This document shows positions 37,599 through 47,283 of a DNA stretch of 57,752 nt, piece after piece. Numbering within the stretch: position 1 is the first letter of the stretch; each line of letters starts with the position of its first letter. Below the pieces are notes generated by a model. The model saw only the letters and a list, made by a program, of their open reading frames with translations. It ran no database searches and had not been told where the DNA came from. The position numbers were made by a program, and so were the translations under genes. The stretch comes from Candidatus Micrarchaeia archaeon. Its GTDB lineage: Archaea > Micrarchaeota > Micrarchaeia > Anstonellales > JAHKLY01. Location of the stretch: NCBI GenBank assembly GCA_041653315.1, contig JBAZFO010000004.1, positions 1 through 57,752 of the forward strand, written 5' to 3'.

Positions 37599-39179
37599 CT
37601 AAAAAACCAAAAACATTCCAGCCTTAAATGGGCTGTATTCTACCTGGGCAATAATTTGCCCCACCTTAAGCAACGGTGGGTCTTCCCATTCAATTTGGGT
37701 TCCTACCTGGGAGACCTTGATTAGCGGTGGGTCTTCCCATTCAATTTGGGTTCCTACCTGGGAAACCTTAAGCAACGGTGGAACTGGAAAGGTAGCTGTC
37801 CGGATCGCATCTATTTCAGTATCAGAAAGAAGGCGATTAAAAACGACAACTTCATCGGTCAGGCCATCAAAAGTAGTGCCAGCGCTATTGAAACTTCCTA
37901 TCTTAAAATCGGTTGCACCTGGAGTCAGGACTGTCCAGTCATTCTTCGCATAAGTAAGAACCTGACTATCACTTGACCTAAATATCCTGAGATTTGAATA
38001 TCCTGCATTGCCATCCATCCTGACCGCAACGTGATACCAAACATTAATGGCAACTGGAAGACTAGTGCTCTGCCAGCTATTATTCCAATCCAAATGAAAG
38101 ATACCATTATACTGGTATACCCCACATGAGCCAACAACCCGAAGTTTACCGATAAGACCTTGATCACCAGCTGTAGAAGAAAACTTGAACCAGCCAAGAT
38201 AAGTTCCTTGTCTATTTGCTCCTCCACTTTTAAATGGAAAGTCTGCTGGTAGGCTGGCATCAGGAATAGTGTAACATTGGCCGCTCGCCCTTACCAAATG
38301 AGTAGAGCCAAGTCCTTCTTTAAAATCTATGAGTTCAGACGTAGGAGCATTTACTGCCGTAAGAGTATTTTCACCCTGGGAATCAACGGTCAACGCCCCA
38401 GATTCAAACCGCCAGAGGGCTTTGCAACTTGGATCGTTGGAGAAGGCGGTAATTTCATTGGCATGAAATGATTCAGATGTGGAAGTTGAAGCAGTTTCAG
38501 TGATCCCAATGGGTAAGACAGGCGGTGAATTAATAAAATCATAATGGGAATCAATCGTAGATTTAGCTAATGCAGCATTATAAAAAGCAACTTTTGCCAG
38601 AATCCCCCGGTAATAACCAGTTGTAAGGAAGCGGCCAATCTGAATAGTAGAAGGAGCCGTTAATGACACACCGGCTCTTTGTACTTGCGTTCCTTGTGAA
38701 ACCTTGTCAACAAAGAGTTCGAATACCCCGCTTGTTTTAATGCGGGTCATTACCACATGGTGCCAGTTTCCATCATTATAGTCGGCTGCACTTATTACAA
38801 AAGGTGAATCATATACCCCAGCAAGGATGTTGCCCCCAGAAACTAAATTGATACCAAAATCATTGGTGTAACCGCCTACTTCTGCTCCAGTTAACCCCCA
38901 GCCAGACCAAAAATTGGTACCGACAGGGGCTGAGTTGGCAGTCTTCAACCAAAATTCAATAGTAAAGTCGTCCTGGATTTGCCGAGCTATGGAAATTGCC
39001 CCACCATTAAGATTCAGAGCTTTACCATCAAAATCATCTACCTGGGAGAGGCTGGCTGCATTAACTACGGTCCCTGTATTAGTCCCTTTAGAGTCTGCTC
39101 CCAAATTAGCAGCATCAAGGAAGCTGTAAAAATTGACCAAACTCGATTCGGCCAGAATTATGTTGTCATAAGTGGGCAT
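37599..39179 (-). CDS. Tail fibre/appendage protein with two LamG-like domains
   Basis: 526 residues. Two concanavalin/LamG-type beta-sandwiches can be seen. The first is near 30-210 (DDFTIEFWLKTANSAPVG, then NDGNWHHVVMTRIKTSG). The second is near 250-460 (GTYLGWFKFSSTAGDQGLIG, then NVWYHVAVRMDGNAGYSNLRIFRSS). The C-terminus has three copies of a 17-residue repeat (PPLLKVSQVGTQIEWED type). Such proteins bind glycans or host surfaces. The DNA is A+T richer than the tail core, as expected of a variable fibre. It may be exposed at the tail tip. Confidence 0.8.
   Translation of the reverse strand: MPTYDNIILAESSLVNFYSFLDAANLGADSKGTNTGTVVNAASLSQVDDFDGKALNLNGGAISIARQIQDDFTIEFWLKTANSAPVGTNFWSGWGLTGAEVGGYTNDFGINLVSGGNILAGVYDSPFVISAADYNDGNWHHVVMTRIKTSGVFELFVDKVSQGTQVQRAGVSLTAPSTIQIGRFLTTGYYRGILAKVAFYNAALAKSTIDSHYDFINSPPVLPIGITETASTSTSESFHANEITAFSNDPSCKALWRFESGALTVDSQGENTLTAVNAPTSELIDFKEGLGSTHLVRASGQCYTIPDASLPADFPFKSGGANRQGTYLGWFKFSSTAGDQGLIGKLRVVGSCGVYQYNGIFHLDWNNSWQSTSLPVAINVWYHVAVRMDGNAGYSNLRIFRSSDSQVLTYAKNDWTVLTPGATDFKIGSFNSAGTTFDGLTDEVVVFNRLLSDTEIDAIRTATFPVPPLLKVSQVGTQIEWEDPPLIKVSQVGTQIEWEDPPLLKVGQIIAQVEYSPFKAGMFLVF
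37641..37793. repeat. 51-bp tandem repeats at the 3' end of the LamG fibre gene
   Basis: Three units of 51 bp, the first two nearly identical at DNA level, encode the 17-residue C-terminal repeats. The near-identity suggests recent duplication. Confidence 0.85.
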
Positions 39180-39192
39180 CTGTTACCTTTAC

Positions 39193-39573
39193 TTACACCA
39201 CGGCCGGAGCGTTGATTTCCCAAACATCTTTGCTGGCCAAAGTAAAGCCCACCCCTGCCACTACGGCGAAATCTGTCATGGTATCCACGAACTTCAAAGC
39301 CGAAGTGCTGGACAACCCGAAGGCCACATGATTAGCCGTACCATCAGCCGCTCCAGTACCGGTCTTTTCGGCCAAGGTCAGTTTGCGCCCGGAGACATCG
39401 CCAGCAGCTTTACTCCAATCGCTAGCTGGGGTCAATTCGATGGTGGCCAGATTGTAAGTCGTAGCAGCTTCTTCATAGGTAGCTGGTTCTTGCGAACAGA
39501 GAAAGGCTCGATCACTCAGGGCTACTTCATCCAAATTCTTATCCATTACTGCATCAGGAACCATGATTGCCAT
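39193..39573 (-). CDS. Small virion-associated protein
   Basis: 126 residues, beta-rich (TYNLATIELTPASDWSKAAGD, then HVAFGLSSTSALKFVDTMTDFAVVAGVGFTLASKDVWEI). It lies between two fibre genes and has GGAG upstream. Probably a fibre or tail-tip accessory protein; no family recognised. Confidence 0.68.
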   Translation of the reverse strand: MAIMVPDAVMDKNLDEVALSDRAFLCSQEPATYEEAATTYNLATIELTPASDWSKAAGDVSGRKLTLAEKTGTGAADGTANHVAFGLSSTSALKFVDTMTDFAVVAGVGFTLASKDVWEINAPAVV

Positions 39574-39587
39574 ATCGTTTCTCCTTT

Positions 39588-40574
39588 CTATGCCACCGCT
39601 TTGACGCCAATTTCAAGAGCATTAACCTCAGCTTCGGCCCAGGCCGCCTCCGTGTCCGGGTTGGTTTCCCAGATGTTATAAAGCTGTACGGAAGAAGATG
39701 GGACTGGCTTGTCATCACTGACATAATCCGTACTGTTGGTGCGAACCGCGAGTTGAAGGTTGGTTGGAGTAGGGGAACCTTCAAACCTGGTTAACGCCTG
39801 GACTTGGACACAGTTAATAGCCCCCACATCCCCGGCTAAGTCGCCCGCGGCATACAAGTCCAAATGGTCAGCCGTGTTGGTGAAGATATAGTCGGTCTCG
39901 CTGCCAGGGATTTCATCGACACATTCATCATTAGCCCCGGCCGATGGGGTCCATTGAGTCGAGTTTCCGGCCCCGATGGGCACAAGTGCCTGAATTTTGG
40001 TATTGCCAGGCCAAGCGGCATTATCCACTATGATATTATCCACATAGCAAGAGGCGTAGCCATTGCCTACACCATGATCGCCCAGCTTGAATGAGGTAAT
40101 TGGTAAAGTTACACCAGAAGTATTGCCACTAAAATCAATCACCAATATGCCATTTATTTTTAATTGGAAAACCCCACTGACATTATGAGATTTAAACCGT
40201 ACTTCTATAAAATAAGTAGTAGCATCAGGAAAACTATTTGCAGTAGTTCCCAGAAGAACATTGTCCGAACCTCTGTAGGCACTCAAATTGTAAACAAGGT
40301 AACTACTCCCAGTACGGTTTATGTATCCTAATTTTGTTGCTCCATTTAAAAAACATATTAAAGGGATACAAGGACCTATTGGCCTCCACCGAAAAGACAC
40401 ATAATATTCAGACGCACTTGGTAGTACCTTCTGAATAGAATCTCTTGCGTGAATTAACTCGCAACAATAGACACCATCCATTCCAGTTTGAGCGTTTACT
40501 ACAGTAGCTCCAATCTGAGCATCCCACAAATTCAAATCCCCAGCTTCAAAACCATCAATAAATACTCTGGCCAT
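39588..40574 (-). CDS. Tail fibre-like beta-sandwich protein
   Basis: 328 residues from the ATG at 40574 (AAGGGG upstream; the frame runs to 40640 without a better start). It starts ARVFIDGFEAGDLNLWDAQIG and has jelly-roll-like strands (YFIEVRFKSHNVSGVFQLKINGILVIDF), resembling a glycan-binding LamG-type fold in the first 210 residues. A second domain follows (CVDEIPGSETDYIFTNTADHLDLY). Likely a host-recognition protein. Confidence 0.75.
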   Translation of the reverse strand: MARVFIDGFEAGDLNLWDAQIGATVVNAQTGMDGVYCCELIHARDSIQKVLPSASEYYVSFRWRPIGPCIPLICFLNGATKLGYINRTGSSYLVYNLSAYRGSDNVLLGTTANSFPDATTYFIEVRFKSHNVSGVFQLKINGILVIDFSGNTSGVTLPITSFKLGDHGVGNGYASCYVDNIIVDNAAWPGNTKIQALVPIGAGNSTQWTPSAGANDECVDEIPGSETDYIFTNTADHLDLYAAGDLAGDVGAINCVQVQALTRFEGSPTPTNLQLAVRTNSTDYVSDDKPVPSSSVQLYNIWETNPDTEAAWAEAEVNALEIGVKAVA

Positions 40575-40575
40575 T

Positions 40576-41037
40576 TTAATAACCCCTTGATAGGCTAACG
40601 AAATGATATAATTCGGATATGTCATTATAGAAAAAACCAAGATAATCGGTTTTATTAGGACTCGCAGAAAGCGATACTGGTAGGATTACATCAGAACCCG
40701 CAGCGACCTCTACCCCAAAAGTCACCGCCCGGCCCCCCACTGCATCTTGCAGAAGCTCCAATACACATCTCTGACTGTCATAGCCCCCAGACATATTGAT
40801 GACCGTGGTGGATCTGTTTAGAACGATTCTGACATGATTACCCAACGACCAGTCGACGTCGATCGTGTCAGCGCTCGTCGGTGACTGGACTGTCCTGGCA
40901 GACTTCACCAAATAGTCCAGACTGGTAGCAACCGCAGAGTCGTCCACCCCCACCTTGGCTTCCAGGTTGTTAATATGGGCGGCCAGAACATCGGTTATGC
41001 CGTCAACAACGTTGGTTAGATTTGCTGGAAAGGCCAT
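40576..41037 (-). CDS. Tail tip/fibre accessory protein
   Basis: 153 residues. The N-terminus (MAFPANLTNVVDGITDVLAAHINNLEAKVGVDDS) is a common fibre-attachment motif. The rest is a beta domain (TIDVDWSLGNHVRIVLNRSTTVINMSGG). It ends next to the following fibre gene. It probably links the fibre to the tail tip. Confidence 0.75.
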   Translation of the reverse strand: MAFPANLTNVVDGITDVLAAHINNLEAKVGVDDSAVATSLDYLVKSARTVQSPTSADTIDVDWSLGNHVRIVLNRSTTVINMSGGYDSQRCVLELLQDAVGGRAVTFGVEVAAGSDVILPVSLSASPNKTDYLGFFYNDISELYHFVSLSRGY

Positions 41038-41066
41038 AGACTACCTCCTTAATATAGTTATGTTAT

Positions 41067-42491
41067 CTATAATGGTAGAATATACCCAGAGACATACATT
41101 TTATTCATAGTCACGGCTGTAGCTAAAGACATAGTTACAGTACATATATCGTATAATGGGAATGTTCCATAACTACCATTAACTAATATCACGCTTAGAT
41201 AATTTGTCCCATCAAAATTATTTGTTGTCAACCCAGCAGCTACAATATTATTTAATGGGTCCTTTGGTCCAACTGGATATGGCCCACCTGAATCTTCACT
41301 ATTGCCACCACCAATAAAATAAAATAAAGCGTTAAAACTGGTTGCCATCGGAGAACACATCGGCACATTTTCGCCAGCAGTATAATTAGTAGCAGTATAT
41401 TTAAATTCGTTATCATCCTGTGTAATTGAACGAATATTAGATGAACCATCATTCCAAACGTCGCCCAGGTATCTAAAATTTGTATTAGGCAAAATGATAA
41501 ACCAGTCGCCCGCCGCCACAGTTAAAGCCGTGCCGGAATAAGTAACCGTGCCACCGGTGGCATCGTTGTTATTATTGGCGGTAATAGTGCGTAAAAGCCC
41601 CTTGCTGGCCCCTGAAATAAAATAGATTGAGGCCCCCACCAGTTCATCCGTGGTCAGGCCGTAGCCGATACCTGTAGCCGGAGTGAGCAGAGTACCCAGA
41701 CTGATTACCTGTCCGGCCTGGGACTTGACTCTCATCCAGGGCATCGCCTTCAGGGTGAAGGTGGTGTCGGCGTTACCCGCCAGGGCAAAGAGCGCATACC
41801 ATTGGGAGACTTTCTCGGTGCCATAATTGCCACCACTGCCAAATTGGGCGCTGACATCCGACGAATTGATTCTGGATATACCGTCAGAATTGACCGCCAG
41901 GAGTTGGCCTGAGTTAAGAACATTCGGGAACCCAGACATATTTGCCACCGCCGGACTATTGGCAGTAGCGGCGACTGTCACCGTTGAGGCATCAGCCCAG
42001 GTAATAGCTGGAGCTGCGGTCACGGGCGCCGGCGGATCCGGGATGGTCAAACCAAGCAGGCCCAGAGTGCGTTCATCGGTGATTAAATCATTAGTGATCG
42101 CCGTGGTGCTGGTGGCCAGGAGGATTTGGCAAACCGGCAGTTTATCCGCCGGGATCGCCGGAGCGGTTGGCGCAGCAGCCTCGGTCCCGGCCACGACCAA
42201 GATCACCCCGGTATATCTATCCACTACCACCCGGTCAATCCGGGGGTTAGTAGATGGGGCCGTGATGGCGGTAGAGTTCTGGCCGACCTTTTCCGTGAGG
42301 GTGGTGCCATCAAAAATATGGCCTACATCGACCCGGACCGTCATATCGGGGGGGTCCTGCTCATGCGGGGCGAAGGCCAGAGCTGTACGCCTAGCCGCCA
42401 TAATCGACCCCTCAATGGCCTGCGAATAAAGGGTAGGATTGCCGCCCATGGTCTCGAAATTGGGTTGTATCGGGGTGCCTGCCATACTCAT
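41067..42491 (-). CDS. Tail fibre protein
   Basis: 474 residues. The first 170 residues resemble baseplate/tip fibre-attachment domains (PHEQDPPDMTVRVDVGHIFDG, then STNPRIDRVVVDRYTGVILVV, then LPVCQILLATSTTAITNDLITDERTLG). The remainder is beta-rich and Gly/Thr/Asn rich (SKGLLRTITANNNNDATGGTVTYSG) and more A+T rich at its 3' end. The ATG overlaps the stop of the gene upstream. Likely receptor binding. Confidence 0.8.
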   Translation of the reverse strand: MSMAGTPIQPNFETMGGNPTLYSQAIEGSIMAARRTALAFAPHEQDPPDMTVRVDVGHIFDGTTLTEKVGQNSTAITAPSTNPRIDRVVVDRYTGVILVVAGTEAAAPTAPAIPADKLPVCQILLATSTTAITNDLITDERTLGLLGLTIPDPPAPVTAAPAITWADASTVTVAATANSPAVANMSGFPNVLNSGQLLAVNSDGISRINSSDVSAQFGSGGNYGTEKVSQWYALFALAGNADTTFTLKAMPWMRVKSQAGQVISLGTLLTPATGIGYGLTTDELVGASIYFISGASKGLLRTITANNNNDATGGTVTYSGTALTVAAGDWFIILPNTNFRYLGDVWNDGSSNIRSITQDDNEFKYTATNYTAGENVPMCSPMATSFNALFYFIGGGNSEDSGGPYPVGPKDPLNNIVAAGLTTNNFDGTNYLSVILVNGSYGTFPLYDICTVTMSLATAVTMNKMYVSGYILPL

Positions 42492-42970
42492 TCTCCTTTC
42501 ACCAGCAACCGTAAGGATGCGCCGGGGTCGCTCGGAGCGAACTGACTAAAGTTCGGATCGACATAGACGCCGCCGTTGGCCTCGATTTGATCTATAACGT
42601 CATAAAAATGGCTTAAAATCCCTTGCACCCATTGCCAGGCAGGCAGGATCAACATAATCAAGCGAACCAACTGCGCTTGGGCTACGGCTCTGTCTGACTC
42701 AGGAGTTTCGGGGTTGAGAATTATGGCCAAAACCGCAGCTACCGCCGCCGCCAAACTTATCTGGGTGCCCAGATCATAATGGGAAAAGATGAAAGTATGC
42801 AGTTCATCTTTCAGTAGATTGATAGCGTCAATCTTTTCTCTTACGGATACAGCCTGGGTAAGCGCCTTAGGATGGATTAAGTCTGCTCTGTCAGGAGTAA
42901 CCCCTGATTGCATCTCCAACGCCAATACTCGCCGTTCTAATTTCAGAAATTGTTCCGCCGGAGTTGCCAT
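42488..42970 (-). CDS. Hypothetical tail-tip region protein
   Basis: 160 residues, helical. It has a coiled-coil N-terminus (AEQFLKLERRVLALEMQSG), a hydrophobic segment (ISLAAAVAAVLAIIL) and a second hydrophobic helix (VRLIMLILPAWQWVQGIL). It lies between the J-like protein and the fibre. Function unknown. Confidence 0.7.
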   Translation of the reverse strand: MATPAEQFLKLERRVLALEMQSGVTPDRADLIHPKALTQAVSVREKIDAINLLKDELHTFIFSHYDLGTQISLAAAVAAVLAIILNPETPESDRAVAQAQLVRLIMLILPAWQWVQGILSHFYDVIDQIEANGGVYVDPNFSQFAPSDPGASLRLLVKGE

Positions 42971-42971
42971 T

Positions 42972-45900
42972 TTATGCCGCCTGATCGATCACGGGCTGGA
43001 ACCCGGTGATGCGGCGCAGACCGTCCGCCGCCTGGTGGGCGATTTTGGATTTGACGTATCGGGCCTGCAGGTAGCCGATGGACCAGTCCTCGAAGCCGTC
43101 ATAGGCCCCGGCAGTCAACTTATAATCCACCGACAACTGAGGAGGCTTATTGCCGGTTTCGCCCGGCCCCAGGTTGCTTTGTATTCGCGCCCAGAGCCGG
43201 GCCGTCTCATCACTCCCTAAGTCAATCTCCGGGGTCTCATAGCTGTATTCCTCATAGGGATTATGGCAGTAGCCAAAGAGACAATCGAAATAATCATCAA
43301 TAGTGGCCGGCTGCATGGACGGGTTGATGTTACCGGTCTGGGGGTTGCGGACACAGTTGATCAGGGTCCCGGCCCACAAGGGGGCCTGTTGTGTCTGACT
43401 AATGATTGTATAGAACTGGTAGACCTGGAGAGTTACCCGGGCCGCGGTCGCTGAATAGTTGCCAGAGGTATCAATGGCCTTAATGAGAAAATCCCAGGTG
43501 CCAAAGGGGACTTTTGTGGTGTTAAAAGTGCTCCCAGAGTATTTGCCATTCACTACCGCTGCATAATCCCAATCAATTCCAACCTCGCCATATCTAATTT
43601 CATAGGTAGGTACGTCTTTATCTGGAACTAAAGTCCACTCGGCTTCAATTTGGTTCTCCATCTGCATAACTATAAAACCGGTCACATCGGAGGGATCGGC
43701 AGTCTTGCCCTCTACCACATGCGTTTCCGTTGTGCACCACGGACCCCGGGAGCCGTCTTTTTTGACGTAGCGCAGGCGGAAATCGTAGCTCTGGCCGTCC
43801 GTTACCGGGAGGATTGACACCTCGCCCACATCCAGAGAGACCACGGGGAGAGTAAGGGCCGCTTCTCCGCTGCCCGTAACCCAGAATTGCCCCTCAACGC
43901 CGGTGATTTGGTGGTCCAGGCCGGAGGGCCGTACCAGAGTGACCAGAATGCGGGATTGCCAGCCACCGCCGGGGATCGGGAAAAGGACTGAACCGTCGGA
44001 ACGGATATCGCCGATAAGCGGGGCTGACCAGGCGGCCGGGATAGATATTTTCGGGTCATGATTGGGAATAGCGCCCACGTCCGCCAGGTAGATATTTTCA
44101 TCGTAGGGCACCGTGACCACGGTGGCGGAAAGATCACTGTTCGGCTGAATGGATTTGATGAGCAGGTCGTTGGCTTCCAGGCCGGCTTCGCCGAAGAGGA
44201 AAAGGTCACCGGGCAGGAGGTTGAATTCCGCCGGATCAACCGGGGTTACGAAGGTGACGGTCTTGACCTCGCCGGCGTCGGTCACTATGGGGCAAAGCAG
44301 GCTGGTATTGTCGCTCAACCGGAAGCGCAGCACATAGTCTTTCCCCGCTTCCATGGGCAGGATCTCGTCAACCGTCACGCCGCCAACAGGGCCGGAGTAA
44401 ATTGGCTTTGTCAGGTCGGGCTCCCCGTATTTTGCCCCGGAACCGTACTTGATGCCGCCGCCATATTTGTTTTTTATTTCATAGCCGATGATCTCCATGA
44501 CTACTGATTTCACCCGGCCCCAACTCAAACCCGACAACATCACATCATGTCCGACTTTGGTCCGGTCTCCCCGGGTGGCCACCAGCCATTCGATATCCGT
44601 GCCGAACTGGACCGACTCAAAGCCGCGCAGTCGGGCCACAGCGTCATGATAGCGGGTATGGCGGAAGATCAATTCGGGGTCGGTAACGCCAGGGAGGTCA
44701 AGCTGCTCGAAGATCGCGGCCTCGGCATAATTTTGCGTGGGGGAGAACGGCTCCCCCACAACCTGAGTAACACCCCAAGTATCTTTGCCGTTAATCAGAT
44801 AGCCGTCCGATGGGATGATCCGTTCGTCTTGTTGATACTGCATGCCCTCATTGATAAACGGGCACCGGAAGGCATGGGGGCGCTCCACGATGGTCACGGT
44901 GGATTGGAAAGAATCCTTGAGGATATTCCGGGGCGTGAAGGCCGGGCCGGTGACAAAAGGTTTGGGCTCATCGATGATCACCCCCACCTTGGAATCGATG
45001 CGGGTGTAAGCCGACCGGGCCGCGGCGGCGATTTCCTTGATCAGCTCTTCAACCGTGCAGTTGTAGTCGATGTATTTGTGATATTTCCAGCCCTGGGTTT
45101 CGCAGTATTCGTGCCAGTATTGCAAATTCAACAGGTCAATCCTGGAGTCCGCCAAGGGCTTCTGGTTCTGAGGACCTTGGAGAACCAGCCGCTTAAGGCT
45201 GGCCGGATTCTGGGTAGGCCGGGTGATCCAGGTCTCGGTCTCGGCGTCCCAATCCGGACAAATGGAAGTAAGGGTGCCCTTAAACTCTTCTACCGTGCCG
45301 TTTAGCCGCCCCGTGGCCTGGATACGCATGGCGGTCTTAGCCAGGGGGTGTGGGAAGCCAATGGGGTCTTCGTTCGTGATGGTGCGCAGGGCCACCCAAT
45401 AACTGACTGAAGAGGTCCAGATAGTGTCTGGGGCCGTGGTGCGCACCACTTTGATATCGTATTGGCCGCGGGCCGGAACCTTCCAGCGCAGGTTACCGCG
45501 CACCTGGGATTTGGTGTTGCCGGTCATGGCGATGGCGGTAGCCGCGTTGCCGTCCCCGTCCGTGCCATTCGGGGTAAGCCAGCCCCCGGAGGTTCCGGTT
45601 TCCCGGTAGGCCACGGTGAAAATGACGGTGAAATTATAAGTGCCGCCGCCGGCGGTCAGACCCATAAGGCTGTTGCAGGCTATGTCGATGGAGAGTTCGT
45701 CGGCGTCCAGGTCAGAGGTGTCGATGTTTTCGACGTTTTGTTCAAGCTCAATGCTGAGGGCCTTTTCCTGGATATCCACGGCATAGAGGGTCAGAGGATC
45801 ATCACCCCAGGTGATCGAGGCCGTCTGCGCCCCGTTCCCGGCTTCCGTGGTGGTGGCCGTGCCGGTGCTGTAGGTCAGGACCAGTTCGGTGACGTTGGTT

Positions 45901-46883
45901 GTCAGGTAGCCGGTATCGTTCGCCGCGGTGGTACAGCCGCCCAAGGTCACGGTGTCCCCGGCCTTGATGCCGTCCACCAGCCAGTTACCCTCAGTCCGGG
46001 TTAGAGTCCGGGCACTCACGTTAATGGCTATGGTTTGGTTGGATACGAGCAGGGTCAGGTTGCGGTGCTCAACCTCGATGCCTGGATAATTTTCCAGGGC
46101 GGTATCCAGGATGCGCAGATCTTCCACCTGCACCGGGGCAAAGCCCCAGATGACCAGGATGCGCAGCCATTGCTTGCCCCCGGCGCTCTCGGTATAGGTC
46201 CTGGCGCCATAGAACGGCGCCACCCGGAACTTGCCCAGGATAAAGGGTACCGGCCCCCAGAGATTCGCCTTATTCTGCGCCCCGGTGATGGACAGGGTGG
46301 GGGAGGATTGGCCGTAGTCCACCCCGGTCAAGCCGGGCATGGCGGAAAGTGCAGTGAGAGTGCCCGCGCCGCCCGGCTGGACCGGCGGGAATAGGGCGTT
46401 CAGGGCCAGGTTACCGACGACGCCGACGATGCCGCCCGCCAATGATCCCATCATTGGAGCCAAAATAGGATAAGCCGCTGGGCCGATCATCCAAGTTACC
46501 AGGGCAGCGACCGCAATCACCGCTATCGCCAGAAAGACAGTCCCGACAATCCGCCCGACCCCGCCGCCGGAGGGCACCACCCGGATAGCGATTTCTGACC
46601 CGGGCGCGGGATAGGTGTTGTCCCAGAGTTCCGGGGCCATATATTTGTCGTTTACCCAAACATGCGCCCGGCGGCGCAGGAGGGCGTCTGGCTGAACTTC
46701 TGCCAGAATTTGCGTTAGGGATAGGGCGGGAGATAAGGAAAACTCCTGATTCGCCAGCTTGAACGGGTGGGTGCAAGCCACCACGTGCAACGGCTGCGGC
46801 TCAATTATGGCGGGCAAGTTCGATATGACGGTATCTCCCGATAACCCTTGTTTTCCATAGCCCGGAATTGTAAGGGGCAACAC
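42972..46883 (-). CDS. Tail tip attachment / host-specificity protein (J-like)
   Basis: 1303 residues, the largest virion protein. It follows the NlpC/P60 gene as J follows K and I in lambda. The N-terminal part has a membrane-like segment (GRIVGTVFLAIAVIAVAALVTWMIG) seen in J/TipJ relatives. Central domains have the TipJ-like pattern (TETWITRPTQNPASLKRLVLQGPQNQKPL, then WHEYCETQGWKYHKYIDYNCTVEEL). One or two fibronectin-type modules lie near 1080-1180 (VTGFIVMQMENQIEAEWTLV, then YEIRYGEVGIDW). It should bind the host receptor. The GTG start at 46883 overlaps the upstream gene by 83 bases, so a start a few codons later is possible. Confidence 0.9.
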   Translation of the reverse strand: MLPLTIPGYGKQGLSGDTVISNLPAIIEPQPLHVVACTHPFKLANQEFSLSPALSLTQILAEVQPDALLRRRAHVWVNDKYMAPELWDNTYPAPGSEIAIRVVPSGGGVGRIVGTVFLAIAVIAVAALVTWMIGPAAYPILAPMMGSLAGGIVGVVGNLALNALFPPVQPGGAGTLTALSAMPGLTGVDYGQSSPTLSITGAQNKANLWGPVPFILGKFRVAPFYGARTYTESAGGKQWLRILVIWGFAPVQVEDLRILDTALENYPGIEVEHRNLTLLVSNQTIAINVSARTLTRTEGNWLVDGIKAGDTVTLGGCTTAANDTGYLTTNVTELVLTYSTGTATTTEAGNGAQTASITWGDDPLTLYAVDIQEKALSIELEQNVENIDTSDLDADELSIDIACNSLMGLTAGGGTYNFTVIFTVAYRETGTSGGWLTPNGTDGDGNAATAIAMTGNTKSQVRGNLRWKVPARGQYDIKVVRTTAPDTIWTSSVSYWVALRTITNEDPIGFPHPLAKTAMRIQATGRLNGTVEEFKGTLTSICPDWDAETETWITRPTQNPASLKRLVLQGPQNQKPLADSRIDLLNLQYWHEYCETQGWKYHKYIDYNCTVEELIKEIAAAARSAYTRIDSKVGVIIDEPKPFVTGPAFTPRNILKDSFQSTVTIVERPHAFRCPFINEGMQYQQDERIIPSDGYLINGKDTWGVTQVVGEPFSPTQNYAEAAIFEQLDLPGVTDPELIFRHTRYHDAVARLRGFESVQFGTDIEWLVATRGDRTKVGHDVMLSGLSWGRVKSVVMEIIGYEIKNKYGGGIKYGSGAKYGEPDLTKPIYSGPVGGVTVDEILPMEAGKDYVLRFRLSDNTSLLCPIVTDAGEVKTVTFVTPVDPAEFNLLPGDLFLFGEAGLEANDLLIKSIQPNSDLSATVVTVPYDENIYLADVGAIPNHDPKISIPAAWSAPLIGDIRSDGSVLFPIPGGGWQSRILVTLVRPSGLDHQITGVEGQFWVTGSGEAALTLPVVSLDVGEVSILPVTDGQSYDFRLRYVKKDGSRGPWCTTETHVVEGKTADPSDVTGFIVMQMENQIEAEWTLVPDKDVPTYEIRYGEVGIDWDYAAVVNGKYSGSTFNTTKVPFGTWDFLIKAIDTSGNYSATAARVTLQVYQFYTIISQTQQAPLWAGTLINCVRNPQTGNINPSMQPATIDDYFDCLFGYCHNPYEEYSYETPEIDLGSDETARLWARIQSNLGPGETGNKPPQLSVDYKLTAGAYDGFEDWSIGYLQARYVKSKIAHQAADGLRRITGFQPVIDQAA

Positions 46884-47226
46884 AGGTGTCTATATCCAAA
46901 TCACAGTGCAGCATGGACCCTGGTTTAATGATTAATCCCACATGGCAAGGCCAGTGGCCATGTCTGAGTAAGATCACGTCACCGGGGCGTTCCTGGCCTT
47001 CCAGAATAGGCTCCCAGGACCGGGCATGTTCCTGAAAAAGTTCCCCGGCCTCTTGGGAACTGAGGGCCGAGATATGCTCATACCCAGGTAAAGCAATCTC
47101 AAAGCAATCGCGATAAGCCTTCACCACCAGGCCCCAGCAATCCCAGCCGGTGAAATCCCGGCCCTGATCCTTGAAGGGGACGCCCGTGGGTTCAGTTGCT
47201 CGCCTGATAAAGTCAATCAATTTCAT
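46801..47226 (-). CDS. NlpC/P60-type tail assembly protein (K-like)
   Basis: 141 residues. The cysteine peptidase core has GWDCWGLVVKAYRD (catalytic Cys), RPGDVILLRHG and HWPCHVGLII (catalytic His), as in NlpC/P60 domains of lambda K-type proteins. It acts in tail-tip assembly or cell-wall penetration. Lies directly before the J-like gene. Confidence 0.92.
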   Translation of the reverse strand: MKLIDFIRRATEPTGVPFKDQGRDFTGWDCWGLVVKAYRDCFEIALPGYEHISALSSQEAGELFQEHARSWEPILEGQERPGDVILLRHGHWPCHVGLIIKPGSMLHCDLDIDTCVAPYNSGLWKTRVIGRYRHIELARHN

Positions 47227-47236
47227 TTTTTAGCCC

Positions 47237-47263
47237 TTGATATTTTGGGCGAACGCTTATATT
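47237..47263 (+). promoter_or_regulatory. Candidate promoter of the plus-strand lipoprotein gene
   Basis: TTGATA at 47237-47242 and TATATT at 47258-47263 (15-base spacing) just ahead of the AGGAGG ribosome site of the lipoprotein. Spacing is short, but an independent promoter is expected since the gene opposes the late operon. Confidence 0.45.
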
Positions 47264-47283
47264 TAATGGTCAGGAGGTTTGCC

